A stretch of DNA of 64,000 nt from Seinonella peptonophila. Lineage in GTDB: Bacteria; Bacillota; Bacilli; Thermoactinomycetales; Thermoactinomycetaceae. The position numbers and the translations under genes were made by a program. Numbering within the stretch: position 1 is the stretch's first letter; each line of letters starts with the position of its first letter. The stretch spans positions 27,246-91,245 of the forward strand of contig NZ_FQVL01000012.1 in NCBI RefSeq assembly GCF_900129355.1, given 5' to 3'. Of this stretch, positions 16,708-26,400 are shown piece after piece. The notes under the pieces were generated by a model. That model had not been told where the DNA came from, ran no database searches, and worked only from the letters and a program-made list of their open reading frames with translations.

Positions 16708-16726
16708 AGCCGGTTTACAGCCGGCT
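16708..16726. terminator. Bidirectional terminator between FMN-domain and ankyrin genes
   Basis: AGCCGG and CCGGCT pair around TTTACAG. On the minus strand the stem is followed by TTTTTCGC and on the plus strand, after a gap, by ACTTTTTTA, so it can serve both converging genes. Confidence 0.75.
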
Positions 16727-16729
16727 AAT

Positions 16730-17911
16730 TTACTTTTTTATCATATTCTTGCCTTTTTGAGGTATTGGTTGTTTCATACCCTCTTTTTTCTGCTTCTCGA
16801 TTGCCTGAGTAATGATTTGTCGCAATTCTGGATCAACAGGTTTATATCCATGTTCTCCTAATTCCTTTAAGATGTCCTCACCCGCTACATCTTTCATTAA
16901 TGCATTAGCCCCTACTGTCAAAAGCTTCTTAACTACCTCTTTTCGTCCATATCGAACTGCATGGGATAGTGCAGTTTCTCCTTCACGATCTACTTCATTT
17001 ACATTGACACCTGCTTGGAGCAACGCGTCAACCATTTGCAAACGGTTATTCTCAGCCGCATACATTAGAGGCGTACCTTGATAATCATTTTTTATATTCA
17101 ACAACTGTTTATTGACCAGCATTGCTTGAAAAAACGGAAATTGTCCATCTCGAATCGCTTGAAAGATTAGTGGTTTTCCATTTGGATCAATGGTTTGTAC
17201 ATCTTTTTGTTTTAGGAAATAGCGAAATAAGTCAATCTCCTGATGATAATAACACCAGGCAAGCGGGGTTTGACCATAATCATTTTTCTGTTTTAAATCA
17301 GCTTTCGCTTTCACAAGCGTATCAATAACAGACAATTGATGTGTTTCCAATGCAGCAAAAATCGGTCTACTTCCTTTTAAATCAACTTGGTTGACATTTA
17401 CTTTTTTGGCAAGAATTTTTTGAATCTGAGTGGAATCGTTCGAACGTATTGCATACCACAGAACTGACTGTCCTCGGTTATCCATTAGATCAACTCTAGC
17501 TCCTTGCTGAAGGAGCCAAGGAACCAAATCTCTTCCATTACTTTGGTACCGCTGAGTATCATAGTCGAAATTAGGATTATCTACAGCCATCATTAAAGGC
17601 GTCACACCAAACTGATCCTGAAAATTAAGATTAGCACCATGCTGTAATAACAACTTTGCGATATCTAGATTTCCCATTGAAACCGCCATATGCAATGGGA
17701 ATTCTCCATCTATATTAGGTTTATTTAAATCAACTTTTGCTTTCAGTAATTGGGAAACTTTTGGTAAATTATCATCCTTAATCGCTTCAATCACTGCGTC
17801 TATTTTTTGCATATTAGGAGATTCTTTCTTTTCAGCCATCAATGAACATCCATTCAAAATTAAAAAAACAAAACCAAATACAAATAATGATTTCATATAT
17901 TTACTGATCAA
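16730..17911 (-). CDS. Ankyrin-repeat lipoprotein
   Basis: This is a 393-residue membrane-anchored surface protein. The signal peptide ends in the lipobox LNGC near residues 19-22 (hydrophobic FVFGFVFLIL before it). Residues 35-370 are ankyrin repeats of about 33 residues; clear units include GEFPLHMAVSMGNLDIAKLL, GVTPLMMAVDN, GQSVLWYAIRSND and GETALSHAVRYGRKEVVKKLL, about nine or ten in all. A basic tail (QKKEGMKQPIPQKGKNMIKK) follows. Ankyrin repeats bind proteins; the partner is unknown. The ATG at 17911 could be replaced by the one five codons inside. Exported ankyrin lipoproteins are uncommon in Bacillales. Confidence 0.9.
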   Translation of the reverse strand: MISKYMKSLFVFGFVFLILNGCSLMAEKKESPNMQKIDAVIEAIKDDNLPKVSQLLKAKVDLNKPNIDGEFPLHMAVSMGNLDIAKLLLQHGANLNFQDQFGVTPLMMAVDNPNFDYDTQRYQSNGRDLVPWLLQQGARVDLMDNRGQSVLWYAIRSNDSTQIQKILAKKVNVNQVDLKGSRPIFAALETHQLSVIDTLVKAKADLKQKNDYGQTPLAWCYYHQEIDLFRYFLKQKDVQTIDPNGKPLIFQAIRDGQFPFFQAMLVNKQLLNIKNDYQGTPLMYAAENNRLQMVDALLQAGVNVNEVDREGETALSHAVRYGRKEVVKKLLTVGANALMKDVAGEDILKELGEHGYKPVDPELRQIITQAIEKQKKEGMKQPIPQKGKNMIKK

Positions 17912-17995
17912 TGTAAAATCCTCCTAGGTTCTTTATAATAAACAAAGTGACGATTGACTCTACGGATCCATTGCAGCAATATTTCCTAGAAACGA

Positions 17996-19723
17996 GTGAT
18001 TGAAGTGATTCGACGTTTTTTTTCTTACTATAAGCCATACCAAGGTTTATTTTGGCTTAGCTTCATCTGTTCGATCATTGTAGGCGTACTTGAATTAAGT
18101 TTTCCCCTCATTGTAAACCAATTTATTGATCACCTATTACCGCAAGGAAATTGGAAACTTATCTTTTGGGCATGTTTGGGACTACTCGTTGTCTACTTGA
18201 TCAATTCATTTTTACAATATGTATTTGTATACTGGGGGCATAAATTAGGTATCAATATTGAGACAGATATGCGCCAAAAGTTATTTGATCACGTTCAAAA
18301 GCTATCCTTTCGTTATTTTGATAACCAAAAGACAGGACAACTCATCTCACGACTAACCAATGATCTATTTGAAATCGGCGAACTTGCACATCATGGTCCT
18401 GAAGATATCTTTATTGCCATTATGACGTTATTGGGTACTTTTATCATCATGCTTTACATCCATGTAAAACTCGCTCTGCTCACCTTTCTGATCATGCCCA
18501 TTCTTTTGGCTCTCGGTATCTATTTTAATCAACGGATGACCCGAACCTCCAGAAAGCTATATGAACAAATGGGTTCTTTTCATAATCAAATTGAAAGTAC
18601 AATTGGTGGAATTCGCGTTGTCAAAGCATTTGGTAATGAAGAACATGAAACAAAAGAATTCCATACGATCAATCGACGATTTCGGAAAATAAAATTGCAA
18701 TCCTATCAAATTATTGGGTACAATCTATCGGTTAGTTACTTACTGATGCGTCTGTCTATTCTCTTTATTTTAGTGAGTGGTACTTGGTTTGTCATTCAGA
18801 AAGATATATCATATGGCGGATTTGTTGGTTTTGTTTTATTAACAAATGTCCTTTTTCGCCCTATTGAAAAGATTAACGCTGTAATTGAAAGTTATCCAAA
18901 GGGAATTGCTGGATTTAAACGATATACTGAACTACTTGATACCGAACCTGATATTGCAGACAAACCTGATGCGATTCCAGTTGAACATTTACAGGGTAAC
19001 ATTCGCTATGAACATGTTTCATTCTCATACTCTGATTCAGCACCTGTCTTACACGATTTTAATTTAACCATTCAACCTGGCGAAACGATTGCTTTTGTTG
19101 GACCATCGGGAACAGGTAAAACAACAATTTGCAGCCTTCTCCCACGTTTCTATGAAGTGACTCAGGGAAGGATCACAATCGATAGAATCGATATTCGAGA
19201 CATGAAACAGACTTCACTACGCCAACAGATTGGCATTGTTCAACAAGATGTTTATTTATTTGCTGGTACGATTCGAGAAAATATCAGCTATGGAAGATTA
19301 CATGCCTCAGATGAAGAAATATGGACCGCGGCTAAACATGCACAATTGACCGATTTAATCCATTCTTTGCCTGATGGAATCGATACAATTGTTGGTGAAC
19401 GTGGAGTTAAATTATCCGGTGGGCAAAAACAACGGATTGCAATTGCTCGTGTCTTTTTGAAAAACCCACCTATCCTCATCTTAGATGAAGCAACTTCAGC
19501 CCTCGATACAGCTACAGAAGTTGCGATTCAAGAAGCGCTGAATAAACTTGCTCAAGGGCGCACAACACTGGTGATCGCTCATCGGTTAGCAACCATCCAA
19601 AAAGCAGATCGAATCATTGTCGTTGATCATAATGGGATTATTGAGCAGGGAGCACACGAAGAACTTCTTGCCAAAAAGGGAATGTATCATCAACTCTATC
19701 ATGCACAATTTCAAATGAATTAG
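17996..19723 (+). CDS. ABC exporter half-transporter (membrane domain fused to ATPase)
   Basis: The 575-residue protein has six membrane segments in residues 15-300 (ABC_membrane fold) and an ATPase domain in 335-575. Walker A GPSGTGKTT lies near 366, signature LSGGQKQR near 473, Walker B ILILDEATSALD near 496 and switch His in VIAHRLAT. It is a homodimer-type exporter related to Bacillus YfiB/YknU and MsbA; substrates are lipids, peptides or drugs, not decided here. GTG 17996 is a tentative start with a weak ribosome-binding site; another GTG lies three codons on. It is monocistronic. Confidence 0.9.
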   Translation: MIEVIRRFFSYYKPYQGLFWLSFICSIIVGVLELSFPLIVNQFIDHLLPQGNWKLIFWACLGLLVVYLINSFLQYVFVYWGHKLGINIETDMRQKLFDHVQKLSFRYFDNQKTGQLISRLTNDLFEIGELAHHGPEDIFIAIMTLLGTFIIMLYIHVKLALLTFLIMPILLALGIYFNQRMTRTSRKLYEQMGSFHNQIESTIGGIRVVKAFGNEEHETKEFHTINRRFRKIKLQSYQIIGYNLSVSYLLMRLSILFILVSGTWFVIQKDISYGGFVGFVLLTNVLFRPIEKINAVIESYPKGIAGFKRYTELLDTEPDIADKPDAIPVEHLQGNIRYEHVSFSYSDSAPVLHDFNLTIQPGETIAFVGPSGTGKTTICSLLPRFYEVTQGRITIDRIDIRDMKQTSLRQQIGIVQQDVYLFAGTIRENISYGRLHASDEEIWTAAKHAQLTDLIHSLPDGIDTIVGERGVKLSGGQKQRIAIARVFLKNPPILILDEATSALDTATEVAIQEALNKLAQGRTTLVIAHRLATIQKADRIIVVDHNGIIEQGAHEELLAKKGMYHQLYHAQFQMN

Positions 19724-19730
19724 TTAAATC

Positions 19731-19770
19731 GACTCTTACTCATTTATTATGATCAATGAGTAAGAGTCTT
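19731..19770 (+). terminator. Terminator of the ABC exporter gene
   Basis: GACTCTTACTCAT and ATGAGTAAGAGTC pair perfectly over 13 bases, followed by TTTAAAA. It begins a few bases after the stop codon. Confidence 0.88.
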
Positions 19771-19842
19771 TAAAATTTAACTTTGGTTCTCGCAAAATCC
19801 AGAAAAATCTGTTAATATAGGTAAAAAAAGGTCGTGTCTGCT

Positions 19843-20607
19843 ATGAATTGGTATACACCATCGTCATTTGTAGGATTGCATGGAAACGATGTACATCTTT
19901 GGTGGATTGACGTAGAACGATTCCTACATCAACGATCTAGCTTATTTCATCTATTATCTACAATGGAACAAGAACAAGCTAGAAGATTTGTCTTTACTGA
20001 TGATCAGAATCGATATATTGTGATCCACGGTATTTGTCGGTTAATCCTTAGCCGCTATATGAATTGTTTCCCACAATCCATTCGATATGGAACCGAGCAA
20101 AATGGAAAGCCGATTCTAATCCAAGCTGAAGAACCAACGATTCATTTTAATTTAAGTCATTCAGCCACAAAAGCAGTCATTGCACTTTCCTTTAGCCAAG
20201 TAGGAATTGATGTTGAAAAAATGAAAGAAAATATTCCATTAGACGAGCTTGTGCCACACTTTATGTCCATGAAAGAACGGGAAGAATTTTACTGGTTACC
20301 ACGTACAGTAAAGACCGCTGCATTCTATCGCTGTTGGACCCGTAAAGAAGCATATGTGAAGGCAATTGGACATGGATTATCTTATCCAATCAAAGAAATA
20401 GATGTTTCTATTGCTTTAAAACCCATTTTGCGCGATCGGGTAATTCCGAAAAATGAACAGATGTGGCAGATTGTGAACATTCCACAAGTGGATGAATATA
20501 TGGTGTCACTTGTTACAAAAAGGCAATCGATTAGTCCTTCCCTTCTACGTTATACTGATGCACTCTTTCCTTTTCCTCCAAAACAAAGAGCCAACCCGCT
20601 TCGTTAG
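19843..20607 (+). CDS. sfp: 4'-phosphopantetheinyl transferase, Sfp type
   Basis: It transfers phosphopantetheine from CoA to carrier proteins, activating peptidyl or acyl carrier domains of NRPS, PKS or fatty-acid synthesis. The 254 residues show the P-pant core: HFNLSHSATKAVIALS, the Mg-binding GIDVEKM, and CWTRKEAYVKAIGHGLSYP. ATG 19843 is preferred; a GTG nine bases upstream is possible but too close to AAAAGG. Sfp-type enzymes usually imply secondary-metabolite synthetases elsewhere in the genome; none lies in this window. Confidence 0.93.
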   Translation: MNWYTPSSFVGLHGNDVHLWWIDVERFLHQRSSLFHLLSTMEQEQARRFVFTDDQNRYIVIHGICRLILSRYMNCFPQSIRYGTEQNGKPILIQAEEPTIHFNLSHSATKAVIALSFSQVGIDVEKMKENIPLDELVPHFMSMKEREEFYWLPRTVKTAAFYRCWTRKEAYVKAIGHGLSYPIKEIDVSIALKPILRDRVIPKNEQMWQIVNIPQVDEYMVSLVTKRQSISPSLLRYTDALFPFPPKQRANPLR

Positions 20608-20620
20608 GGATTGGCTTTTT
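20589..20620 (+). terminator. Terminator overlapping the end of the sfp gene
   Basis: AGCCAACCC pairs with GGG-A-TTGGCT, followed by TTTTT. The stem includes the sfp stop codon in its loop region and also lies at the 3' end of the converging M50 gene. Confidence 0.8.
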
Positions 20621-20624
20621 CCTA

Positions 20625-21671
20625 TTAACCGCCTATAGTGGGATGCTGAATCAATGTACTCGTCACAAACATCATGATACCTAGGACAGCAGCAAGACCC
20701 AAATAAGCAATTCCATAGATCCATCTTTTTTTCAAGGGAACCTGATAATAAAATTTATCCTGTGTTAATCGCTGTTCGGGAATAACAGTCAATTTTAAAA
20801 CCATATTGATGTTAGGATTTTCTACAGTTGGATGCGTTGTACGAATCAATTCAACCCCCATCACCCCATGATTCATCCCTTCAAGCCGATATATCGTACC
20901 AATCCCAGGATACTTTACCTGAAGGATATGAAGCTTTGTATGAAGATCACAATAATAGTCATAATTTAGTGTGCGTCGATGCGTTTCGCCAGGAATTAAA
21001 ACACCTTCCTGCTCAAACAGATCAGCAGATACATCAACATCGATTTCAACATCGACTGTTTTATTCTCTTGACGTAGTCGTGTCCAGAGATCATATACAA
21101 AAAACAGATAAACAATCGCTAATATCCAACTTTGCAGATAAAAAATTAAGATCAGCCCTAGTATTAAACCAAGTCCCCACAACCAACGTGTTACTGCGAC
21201 TACAATTCTTCCACCATCTAACGGATGAATCGGGATCAGGTTAAATAGATTCAGTGCAAAACCAATCAAAGCAATTGCATAAAATAGATCATTTTGTAAC
21301 CAGTACCCAAGCGCAAAAGAACTAAGCGCTCCAATTGTTCCAAGCAAAGGGCCCCCATATGCAATATATGCTTCTGTTTCAGCATCCTGAGGATTCTTTT
21401 TTAACATGATCAATGCCCCTACAAATGGAATAAATGCTGGAGCAGACGCAGGCAATCCTTTTTGCTTTGCAGCAAGGACATGCCCCATTTCATGAATAAA
21501 AATCATTAACACTAAGCCAATGGAAAATTGCCAAGAATAGAGCATCGCATAAGCCCAAACCGAAAGACCCATTGTCAACAACGTTCCACCAAATTTACCA
21601 AATTTAAGTAAGGGCAAAATGGTTTTTCCAAAGCTAAGTATAATCGCTCCAATACCGACCAACCAATTCAC
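20625..21671 (-). CDS. M50-family membrane metalloprotease (site-2-protease type)
   Basis: This intramembrane zinc protease has 348 residues. The zinc motif HEMGH lies in a membrane helix at about residues 60-64, and the second metal site is in the NLFNLIPIHPLDGG segment near 150. About seven membrane helices in the first 190 residues are followed by a soluble region (195-320, strands such as VDVEIDVDVSADLFEQ) and a last membrane helix near the C-terminus. It resembles the YwhC/YydH-like group rather than RseP or SpoIVFB, having no PDZ domain. Substrate is unknown. It stands alone, converging with sfp. Confidence 0.88.
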   Translation of the reverse strand: MNWLVGIGAIILSFGKTILPLLKFGKFGGTLLTMGLSVWAYAMLYSWQFSIGLVLMIFIHEMGHVLAAKQKGLPASAPAFIPFVGALIMLKKNPQDAETEAYIAYGGPLLGTIGALSSFALGYWLQNDLFYAIALIGFALNLFNLIPIHPLDGGRIVVAVTRWLWGLGLILGLILIFYLQSWILAIVYLFFVYDLWTRLRQENKTVDVEIDVDVSADLFEQEGVLIPGETHRRTLNYDYYCDLHTKLHILQVKYPGIGTIYRLEGMNHGVMGVELIRTTHPTVENPNINMVLKLTVIPEQRLTQDKFYYQVPLKKRWIYGIAYLGLAAVLGIMMFVTSTLIQHPTIGG

Positions 21672-21830
21672 AATGCGACTTCTAGGTTTTACTGGTTCAT
21701 TATTTGATTCTATTTTTAATCACCCTTATAACGATAATCAAAGCTACCCCATCATTTTATCATTATTTTTTTAAAAACGATATTAATGACTCTGTTGAAT
21801 AATCCATCCTTTTTTCGTAGTGGGAGCAAC

Positions 21831-23261
21831 TTAATCAATATTTGATTTGCAAATGTCCTTTGCAATCTTATCCAGTTTATGAAATGTTAGTTCTATTTCT
21901 TCCCTTGTAACACGAGGGTTAATTGGACAAAGTCGCAGCACTCTTTGACATTTGAGTGTAGTTGTTCTAATCATTGCCCATCCACTCTCAATTATCCTCT
22001 GTGAAATTTGTTTATTTATATGGTTAATCGCTGCTTCTGTCATTCCTTGTGGGACATAGCGAAAGTTTATAATGCAAGTATAAGCCGGCGACACGATTTC
22101 CCATTGAGGCATATTGTCAACGATTTGCTGACAATACCTTGCCATATTCACTCCATGTTGAACAGCTTCTTTAAAAGCATTTAATCCAAACACTTGAAAA
22201 GAAAACCATACTTTTAACGCTCGAAAAGGTCTAGATAATTCGGGTCCATAATTATAAAAATTAATCTCACGACCTTTCGTCTTACTGTCATCCAAATATT
22301 CAGGTAACAATTGAAAAGTTTTTTCAAGTTGAGTAATATTTTTAACAAGCAAGCCACCAATTCCATATGGTTGAAACCACCATTTATGAGGATCAAAAGT
22401 TATGGAATCCACCTGACCTATCGATTTGAGTCTATGTTTGATTCGATCATCTAATATAGTTGCTGCACCAATAGCTCCATCTACATGTAACCAAAGGTCG
22501 TAATATTTAGATATTTGTAATAAATCGCATATCGGATCAATTGAACCTGTGTTTGTACTTCCAACATTACCAACAATTAAAAAAGGCTTCATTCCATCTT
22601 TTTTATCCTTCTCTATCATCTGAACTAAGTGTTCCAAATTAATCTCAAATTGATGATCAGATCGAATAATCCGAATTTGCCTTTCCTGAAATCCCAGCAT
22701 CCGTAATGCGCGAAAAACAGATGAATGCGTTTGATCTGAATAGTAAATTGTTCCATGCTTCTCTTCATTACTTAATTTAATCTCTTTTGCTAAAAAGCTT
22801 GCAGTTAAATTAGCCATTGATCCACCAGATAAAAACAATCCTCCAGCCGTAATAGGCATTCCAAAAATCTGTCTAAACCAGTCTATGGTTATCTTTTCGA
22901 TCTGTGCTGCACCAGCGGACTCATGCCATGCTCCATTAAAAATGTTATACCCTTTTGCTAGTAAATCTGCTACCACTCCTATAAAATTGCTAGGGCTAGG
23001 TACAAATGCAAAAAAACGAGGATGACTAGAAAAAGTTATATGATTCAAAACATTTTTATTTAATTGATCTAGTACGATTTCATAATTTGAACCCTCATAT
23101 GGGATAGACTCTTCAAGAAGCAATTGAAGTTGTTCAGGTGACGAACTATTAAATACTGATTTATTAGGGAGTTGTGAGTAATGTTCTACTAATTGATCAA
23201 TAATTTGATATCCCAATTTTCTCATTTCTCTCTTATCGAGCTGTAATGGATTTTGTTCCAT
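21831..23261 (-). CDS. PLP-dependent group II amino acid decarboxylase
   Basis: This 476-residue enzyme removes CO2 from an amino acid. It has the fold of aromatic-amino-acid, glutamate and diaminobutyrate decarboxylases. The marks are LFLSGGSMANLTA, VGSTNTGSIDPI, LHVDGAIGAATIL and the PLP lysine in TFDPHKWWFQPYGIG. The double Trp after that Lys is unusual. The start is ATG 23261, five bases after GGAGGTC, not the earlier in-frame ATG. Substrate could be an aromatic amino acid, aspartate or 2,4-diaminobutyrate. It is not next to a transporter or siderophore gene, so the role is open. Confidence 0.88.
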   Translation of the reverse strand: MEQNPLQLDKREMRKLGYQIIDQLVEHYSQLPNKSVFNSSSPEQLQLLLEESIPYEGSNYEIVLDQLNKNVLNHITFSSHPRFFAFVPSPSNFIGVVADLLAKGYNIFNGAWHESAGAAQIEKITIDWFRQIFGMPITAGGLFLSGGSMANLTASFLAKEIKLSNEEKHGTIYYSDQTHSSVFRALRMLGFQERQIRIIRSDHQFEINLEHLVQMIEKDKKDGMKPFLIVGNVGSTNTGSIDPICDLLQISKYYDLWLHVDGAIGAATILDDRIKHRLKSIGQVDSITFDPHKWWFQPYGIGGLLVKNITQLEKTFQLLPEYLDDSKTKGREINFYNYGPELSRPFRALKVWFSFQVFGLNAFKEAVQHGVNMARYCQQIVDNMPQWEIVSPAYTCIINFRYVPQGMTEAAINHINKQISQRIIESGWAMIRTTTLKCQRVLRLCPINPRVTREEIELTFHKLDKIAKDICKSNID

Positions 23262-23477
23262 TGCAAGACCTCCAGTATTAACCATTATTTATTATTTAAA
23301 TGAATAAACCATAAAGAGTCAGATCAATCACGAAATCATTTCATTTAGAAAAAATTCCATATAAAATATAATACAGGAAAACACCAACATGATCGAACGA
23401 TCAAAGCAGAGCTCTGTTTATTTTATATGAAAACTATGAATAAATCCATATTTCAAATAATAAATCAGAATCCAAAG

Positions 23478-23512
23478 AACGCCTTGAGTTATGAAGAAAA
23501 ACTCAAAGCGTT
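23478..23512. terminator. Hairpin terminator in the gap before the decarboxylase gene
   Basis: AACGCCTTGAGTT and AACTCAAAGCGTT pair with one mismatch; TTCTTT follows on the minus strand and TTCTTA on the plus. It probably ends the SRPBCC/ArsR transcript that runs leftward. The rest of 23262-23632 shows no gene. Confidence 0.65.
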
Positions 23513-23632
23513 TTCTTATCTACAATCCACCACTTCTTCCAATTATACGGCGTGGAGATTCAGGTCGATTTGAACTTTTTGGTTAGAATCTGCCCAATAT
23601 ACCAGAATTTTGTTCGTCTCTGCAAAAAAAGT

Positions 23633-24118
23633 CTAGCTTTCAACCTTTTGAAGTACACGCTGATAATTCTCATACCATGTTTTCCATTTATCTTTTGGGA
23701 AGTCTATAAATTGACCTTCTAATAAATTACTAAACATATCTAAGCATGCATGCCATCCAGCTAGATCTTTAGAAGTATGGTCACTTAGAGTAGGAATAAA
23801 TTCTTTTAATACTAATAAACAACCATCATCTTTTGGATATAGTTCAAACCGAACCCATCCCTCGCCCCATTCATACTGGATGTATGAATGTTCTTTGTAA
23901 TCCATGATCATGATATCAAAAGAGTTCCCCGACCCATCATTAAAATTGAATTTGATCGTTCCCCCTTTTTGAAGATCCACAACTTGAAGGTTGGACATCC
24001 ATTTTTCCAATTTATCATTTTCCGTTAACGAAGCCCAAACCTTACCAATTGAATGGTTTAGCTGTCTTTTATATGTCGCTATATAGCCATCCTTCACCTT
24101 TTTTACAACTGCCAGCAT
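23633..24118 (-). CDS. SRPBCC (AHSA1-like) family protein
   Basis: This 161-residue protein has the START/Bet v1-like fold of the AHSA1 group. The family pattern is visible: YKRQLNHSIGKVWASLTENDKLEKWM, a strand-rich centre, and the C-terminal helix GWHACLDMFSNLLEGQ. Such proteins bind hydrophobic ligands and are commonly encoded directly after an ArsR repressor, exactly as here (two bases between genes). The ligand is not known. It was probably co-regulated with the repressor by a shared promoter upstream of 24444. Confidence 0.9.
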   Translation of the reverse strand: MLAVVKKVKDGYIATYKRQLNHSIGKVWASLTENDKLEKWMSNLQVVDLQKGGTIKFNFNDGSGNSFDIMIMDYKEHSYIQYEWGEGWVRFELYPKDDGCLLVLKEFIPTLSDHTSKDLAGWHACLDMFSNLLEGQFIDFPKDKWKTWYENYQRVLQKVES

Positions 24119-24120
24119 TA

Positions 24121-24444
24121 TTACTCCTCCTCATCTAATAATTGTTCTAAGGAATCTAATTTGTTTGACCAATATTTCCGATAAGGTTTTAACCAGTTAT
24201 CAATTTCAGCAAGTGGCTTTGCATTCAAATGATAAATATGTTTTTGAGAATCCTTATCAATAAAAACTAACCCTATTTCCTTTAATTTTCGGAGATGTTT
24301 TGACACCCCCGGTTGACTTAATTGCGTTAACTCAACTAGTTCTCCGACTGACATGGGTCGCACTCTAAGGAGGTCTATCATTTTTCTGCGATTTTTCTCA
24401 GCAATAACGTCAAATAAATTTGTGGTGTATTTTTCCTTATCCAT
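24121..24444 (-). CDS. ArsR-family repressor paired with the SRPBCC gene
   Basis: This 107-residue winged-helix regulator has the full ArsR helix-turn-helix (RRKMIDLLRVRPMSVGELVE, LSQPGVSKHLRKLKEIGLV) followed by a wing (KDSQKHIYHLNAKPL) and a C-terminal helix. It has no metal-binding ELCVCDL motif, so it belongs to the non-metal group that senses other signals. The two-gene ArsR-SRPBCC arrangement is widespread. Autoregulation is likely but no clear operator stood out upstream. Confidence 0.9.
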   Translation of the reverse strand: MDKEKYTTNLFDVIAEKNRRKMIDLLRVRPMSVGELVELTQLSQPGVSKHLRKLKEIGLVFIDKDSQKHIYHLNAKPLAEIDNWLKPYRKYWSNKLDSLEQLLDEEE

Positions 24445-24699
24445 ATGTCACATTCCTATGCTCATTATATAACTGTTTAGTTATATTACCAAATGGAAAT
24501 GAATAAGTCAAATCCAATAGCAAAATAATCTGATAAGATCATCTAAATAAGACATTTCTTTCGTTAATCAAAATATCAACTGACTAAACAAATGATACGA
24601 TACTCCATGAGTTTGTCACCTATCGCCGCTTTTTTGCTTATGTTACCTAAAAGATCATATTCATCATATATGATAAAAAGTTGCTTATGGGAGGAGAGA

Positions 24700-25449
24700 A
24701 TGATGATTCATTTAAAATCGGCTCGTGAACTTGCAATCATGCGTGATGCAGGCAAGATTGTAGCCGAATGTCATGCTCTGATCGCCGAATCTATCAAGCC
24801 AGGAATCACAACGCTTGCACTGGATCGATTGATCGAGAAGAAAATCCGCAAAAATGGAGCGAAACCAAGCTTCAAAGGACATCATGGATTTCCTTACACG
24901 ATCTGTGTAGCACAAAATGACGTGATCTGTCACGGATTCCCAACTGATACTCCGTTGAAAAATGGCGATATAGTGACAATTGATATTGGCGCTCATTATC
25001 GTGGTTATCATGGTGACTCCGCTTGGACTTATGCGATTGGTCAAATTTCACCTCAAATTCGAAAATTGATGAAGGTATGTAAAAAAGCACTTTATAAAGG
25101 AATTGCTAAAGCAAAGGCAGGTTATACAACCGGCGACATTGGTCATACTATTCAATCCTATGCAGAAGGTTTAGGATTAGGTGTGGTAAGGGACTTCGTA
25201 GGACATGGTGTGGGGCAAGTATTATGGGAGGAGCCGAAAATCCCTCATTTTGGAGAACCAGGAAGCGGAACCTTGATCCAAAATGGCATGACCTTAGCCA
25301 TTGAACCAATGATTACATTGGGAGACTGGCGAGCTAAAATTGATTCAGATGGATGGACTGCCCGAACAGTTGATGGATCAATCTGTGTTCAATATGAACA
25401 TACTGTTGCTGTAACAAAAAACGGTCCTAAAATTCTTACAACTTTATAG
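24700..25449 (+). CDS. map: Methionine aminopeptidase, type I
   Basis: It removes the N-terminal methionine from nascent proteins. The 249 residues have the pita-bread fold, with metal ligands Asp in DIGAHYRGYHGDSAW (two Asp), His in FVGHGVG, and Glu in AIEPM and YEHTV. The substrate His is in the segment CHGFPTD. GGGAGGAGAGA lies just upstream of tandem ATG codons at 24700 and 24703. Bacillus species often have a second gene of this kind besides the one in the ribosomal cluster; this isolated copy is probably that paralogue. Confidence 0.92.
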   Translation: MMIHLKSARELAIMRDAGKIVAECHALIAESIKPGITTLALDRLIEKKIRKNGAKPSFKGHHGFPYTICVAQNDVICHGFPTDTPLKNGDIVTIDIGAHYRGYHGDSAWTYAIGQISPQIRKLMKVCKKALYKGIAKAKAGYTTGDIGHTIQSYAEGLGLGVVRDFVGHGVGQVLWEEPKIPHFGEPGSGTLIQNGMTLAIEPMITLGDWRAKIDSDGWTARTVDGSICVQYEHTVAVTKNGPKILTTL

Positions 25450-25486
25450 AGAAAACGCTCCACATCAAACATCCCGATAAAGCGAA

Positions 25487-25502
25487 GCGACAGAACTGTC
25501 GC
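25487..25502 (+). terminator. Terminator after the methionine aminopeptidase gene
   Basis: GCGACAG and CTGTCGC pair perfectly around AA, followed by ACTCTTCTTT. The same stem sequence reappears after the fic gene. Confidence 0.75.
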
Positions 25503-25510
25503 ACTCTTCT

Positions 25511-25538
25511 TTGGTTCACCTGAAAAACATGCTATAAT
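25511..25538 (+). promoter_or_regulatory. Promoter of the fic gene
   Basis: TTGGTT (25511-25516) and TATAAT (25533-25538) with a 16-base spacer. Transcription would start near 25545, which makes the first in-frame ATG at 25552 nearly leaderless and favours the ATG at 25576. Confidence 0.6.
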
Positions 25539-25575
25539 TTGTCCTGAATAAATGGAATCGAAAGGCGCGATTGAA

Positions 25576-26331
25576 ATGAAAGGTAAAAGCATACCCTTAC
25601 CTGATGAGTATTTACAAGATGTTCTGATTCGCTTAGCACATCATTCATCCGCAATCGAAGGGAATACAATTAGTCTTCCTGATACAGTTTCAATCATTTT
25701 ACACAATACTATTCCTGGTAAGACAGATTTACGGGAGTTATATGAAATCACTAACCACAAAGAAGCATTCCAATATGTAATTGATCAAATAATCAATCAA
25801 AAACCATTGTCCACAGAAATTATAAAAGGAATTCATGAACGATTAACCGATCGATTATTATCCGATAAAGGAAAATTTAAAATGCATGACAATTTTATTA
25901 TAGGAGCAGATTTCCGACCAGCTTCTCCCCATGAAACCCCACTATTAATGGAGCAGTGGGTAGAAAATCTTAATTATCAATTAGATCAAGTTGCGAAAAA
26001 CGAAAATGATATTATGCGAATAGTAGGTGATTTCCACATCCAACTAGAGAGAATTCATCCTTTTTCAGATGGAAACGGTCGCACAGGACGCATGCTAATG
26101 ATTTACTCATTGTTAGAGAGAGGCTTACCACCTTTAATTATTCGATCAGAGCACCGTGCCGAATACTTCCAACTGTTAGCGCTCCAAAATATTGCTAGTT
26201 TTGCTCTGTTTATAGAAAAGTTACTAAAAGAAGAGTCTAGACGTCATCAAGGCTTTATCCAAATGGAAGATAAAAAAATAACTGTATATGATGACAAGCC
26301 ATCTACAGAAGATTCAGATGTAGGGCAATGA
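25576..26331 (+). CDS. Fic-domain protein (AMP-transferase type) with N-terminal inhibitory helix
   Basis: Fic proteins attach AMP or another nucleotide part to target proteins. The 251 residues hold the catalytic motif HPFSDGNGRTGR at about 160-171, complete with the catalytic His. The inhibitory motif SSAIEGN lies near residues 24-30, placing it in class II, where the Glu blocks ATP binding until displaced. ATG 25576 fits AAAGG ten bases upstream. No separate antitoxin is needed or seen. The acidic C-terminal tail (DDKPSTEDSD) is not part of the domain. The target is unknown; it may be DNA gyrase, topoisomerase IV or itself, by family analogy. Confidence 0.9.
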   Translation: MKGKSIPLPDEYLQDVLIRLAHHSSAIEGNTISLPDTVSIILHNTIPGKTDLRELYEITNHKEAFQYVIDQIINQKPLSTEIIKGIHERLTDRLLSDKGKFKMHDNFIIGADFRPASPHETPLLMEQWVENLNYQLDQVAKNENDIMRIVGDFHIQLERIHPFSDGNGRTGRMLMIYSLLERGLPPLIIRSEHRAEYFQLLALQNIASFALFIEKLLKEESRRHQGFIQMEDKKITVYDDKPSTEDSDVGQ

Positions 26332-26400
26332 TCAACCATGATCCATGTGGAAAGTTATTATGTCTTTGTTCTAATCATCAAATTTCATTTTCCATATGAA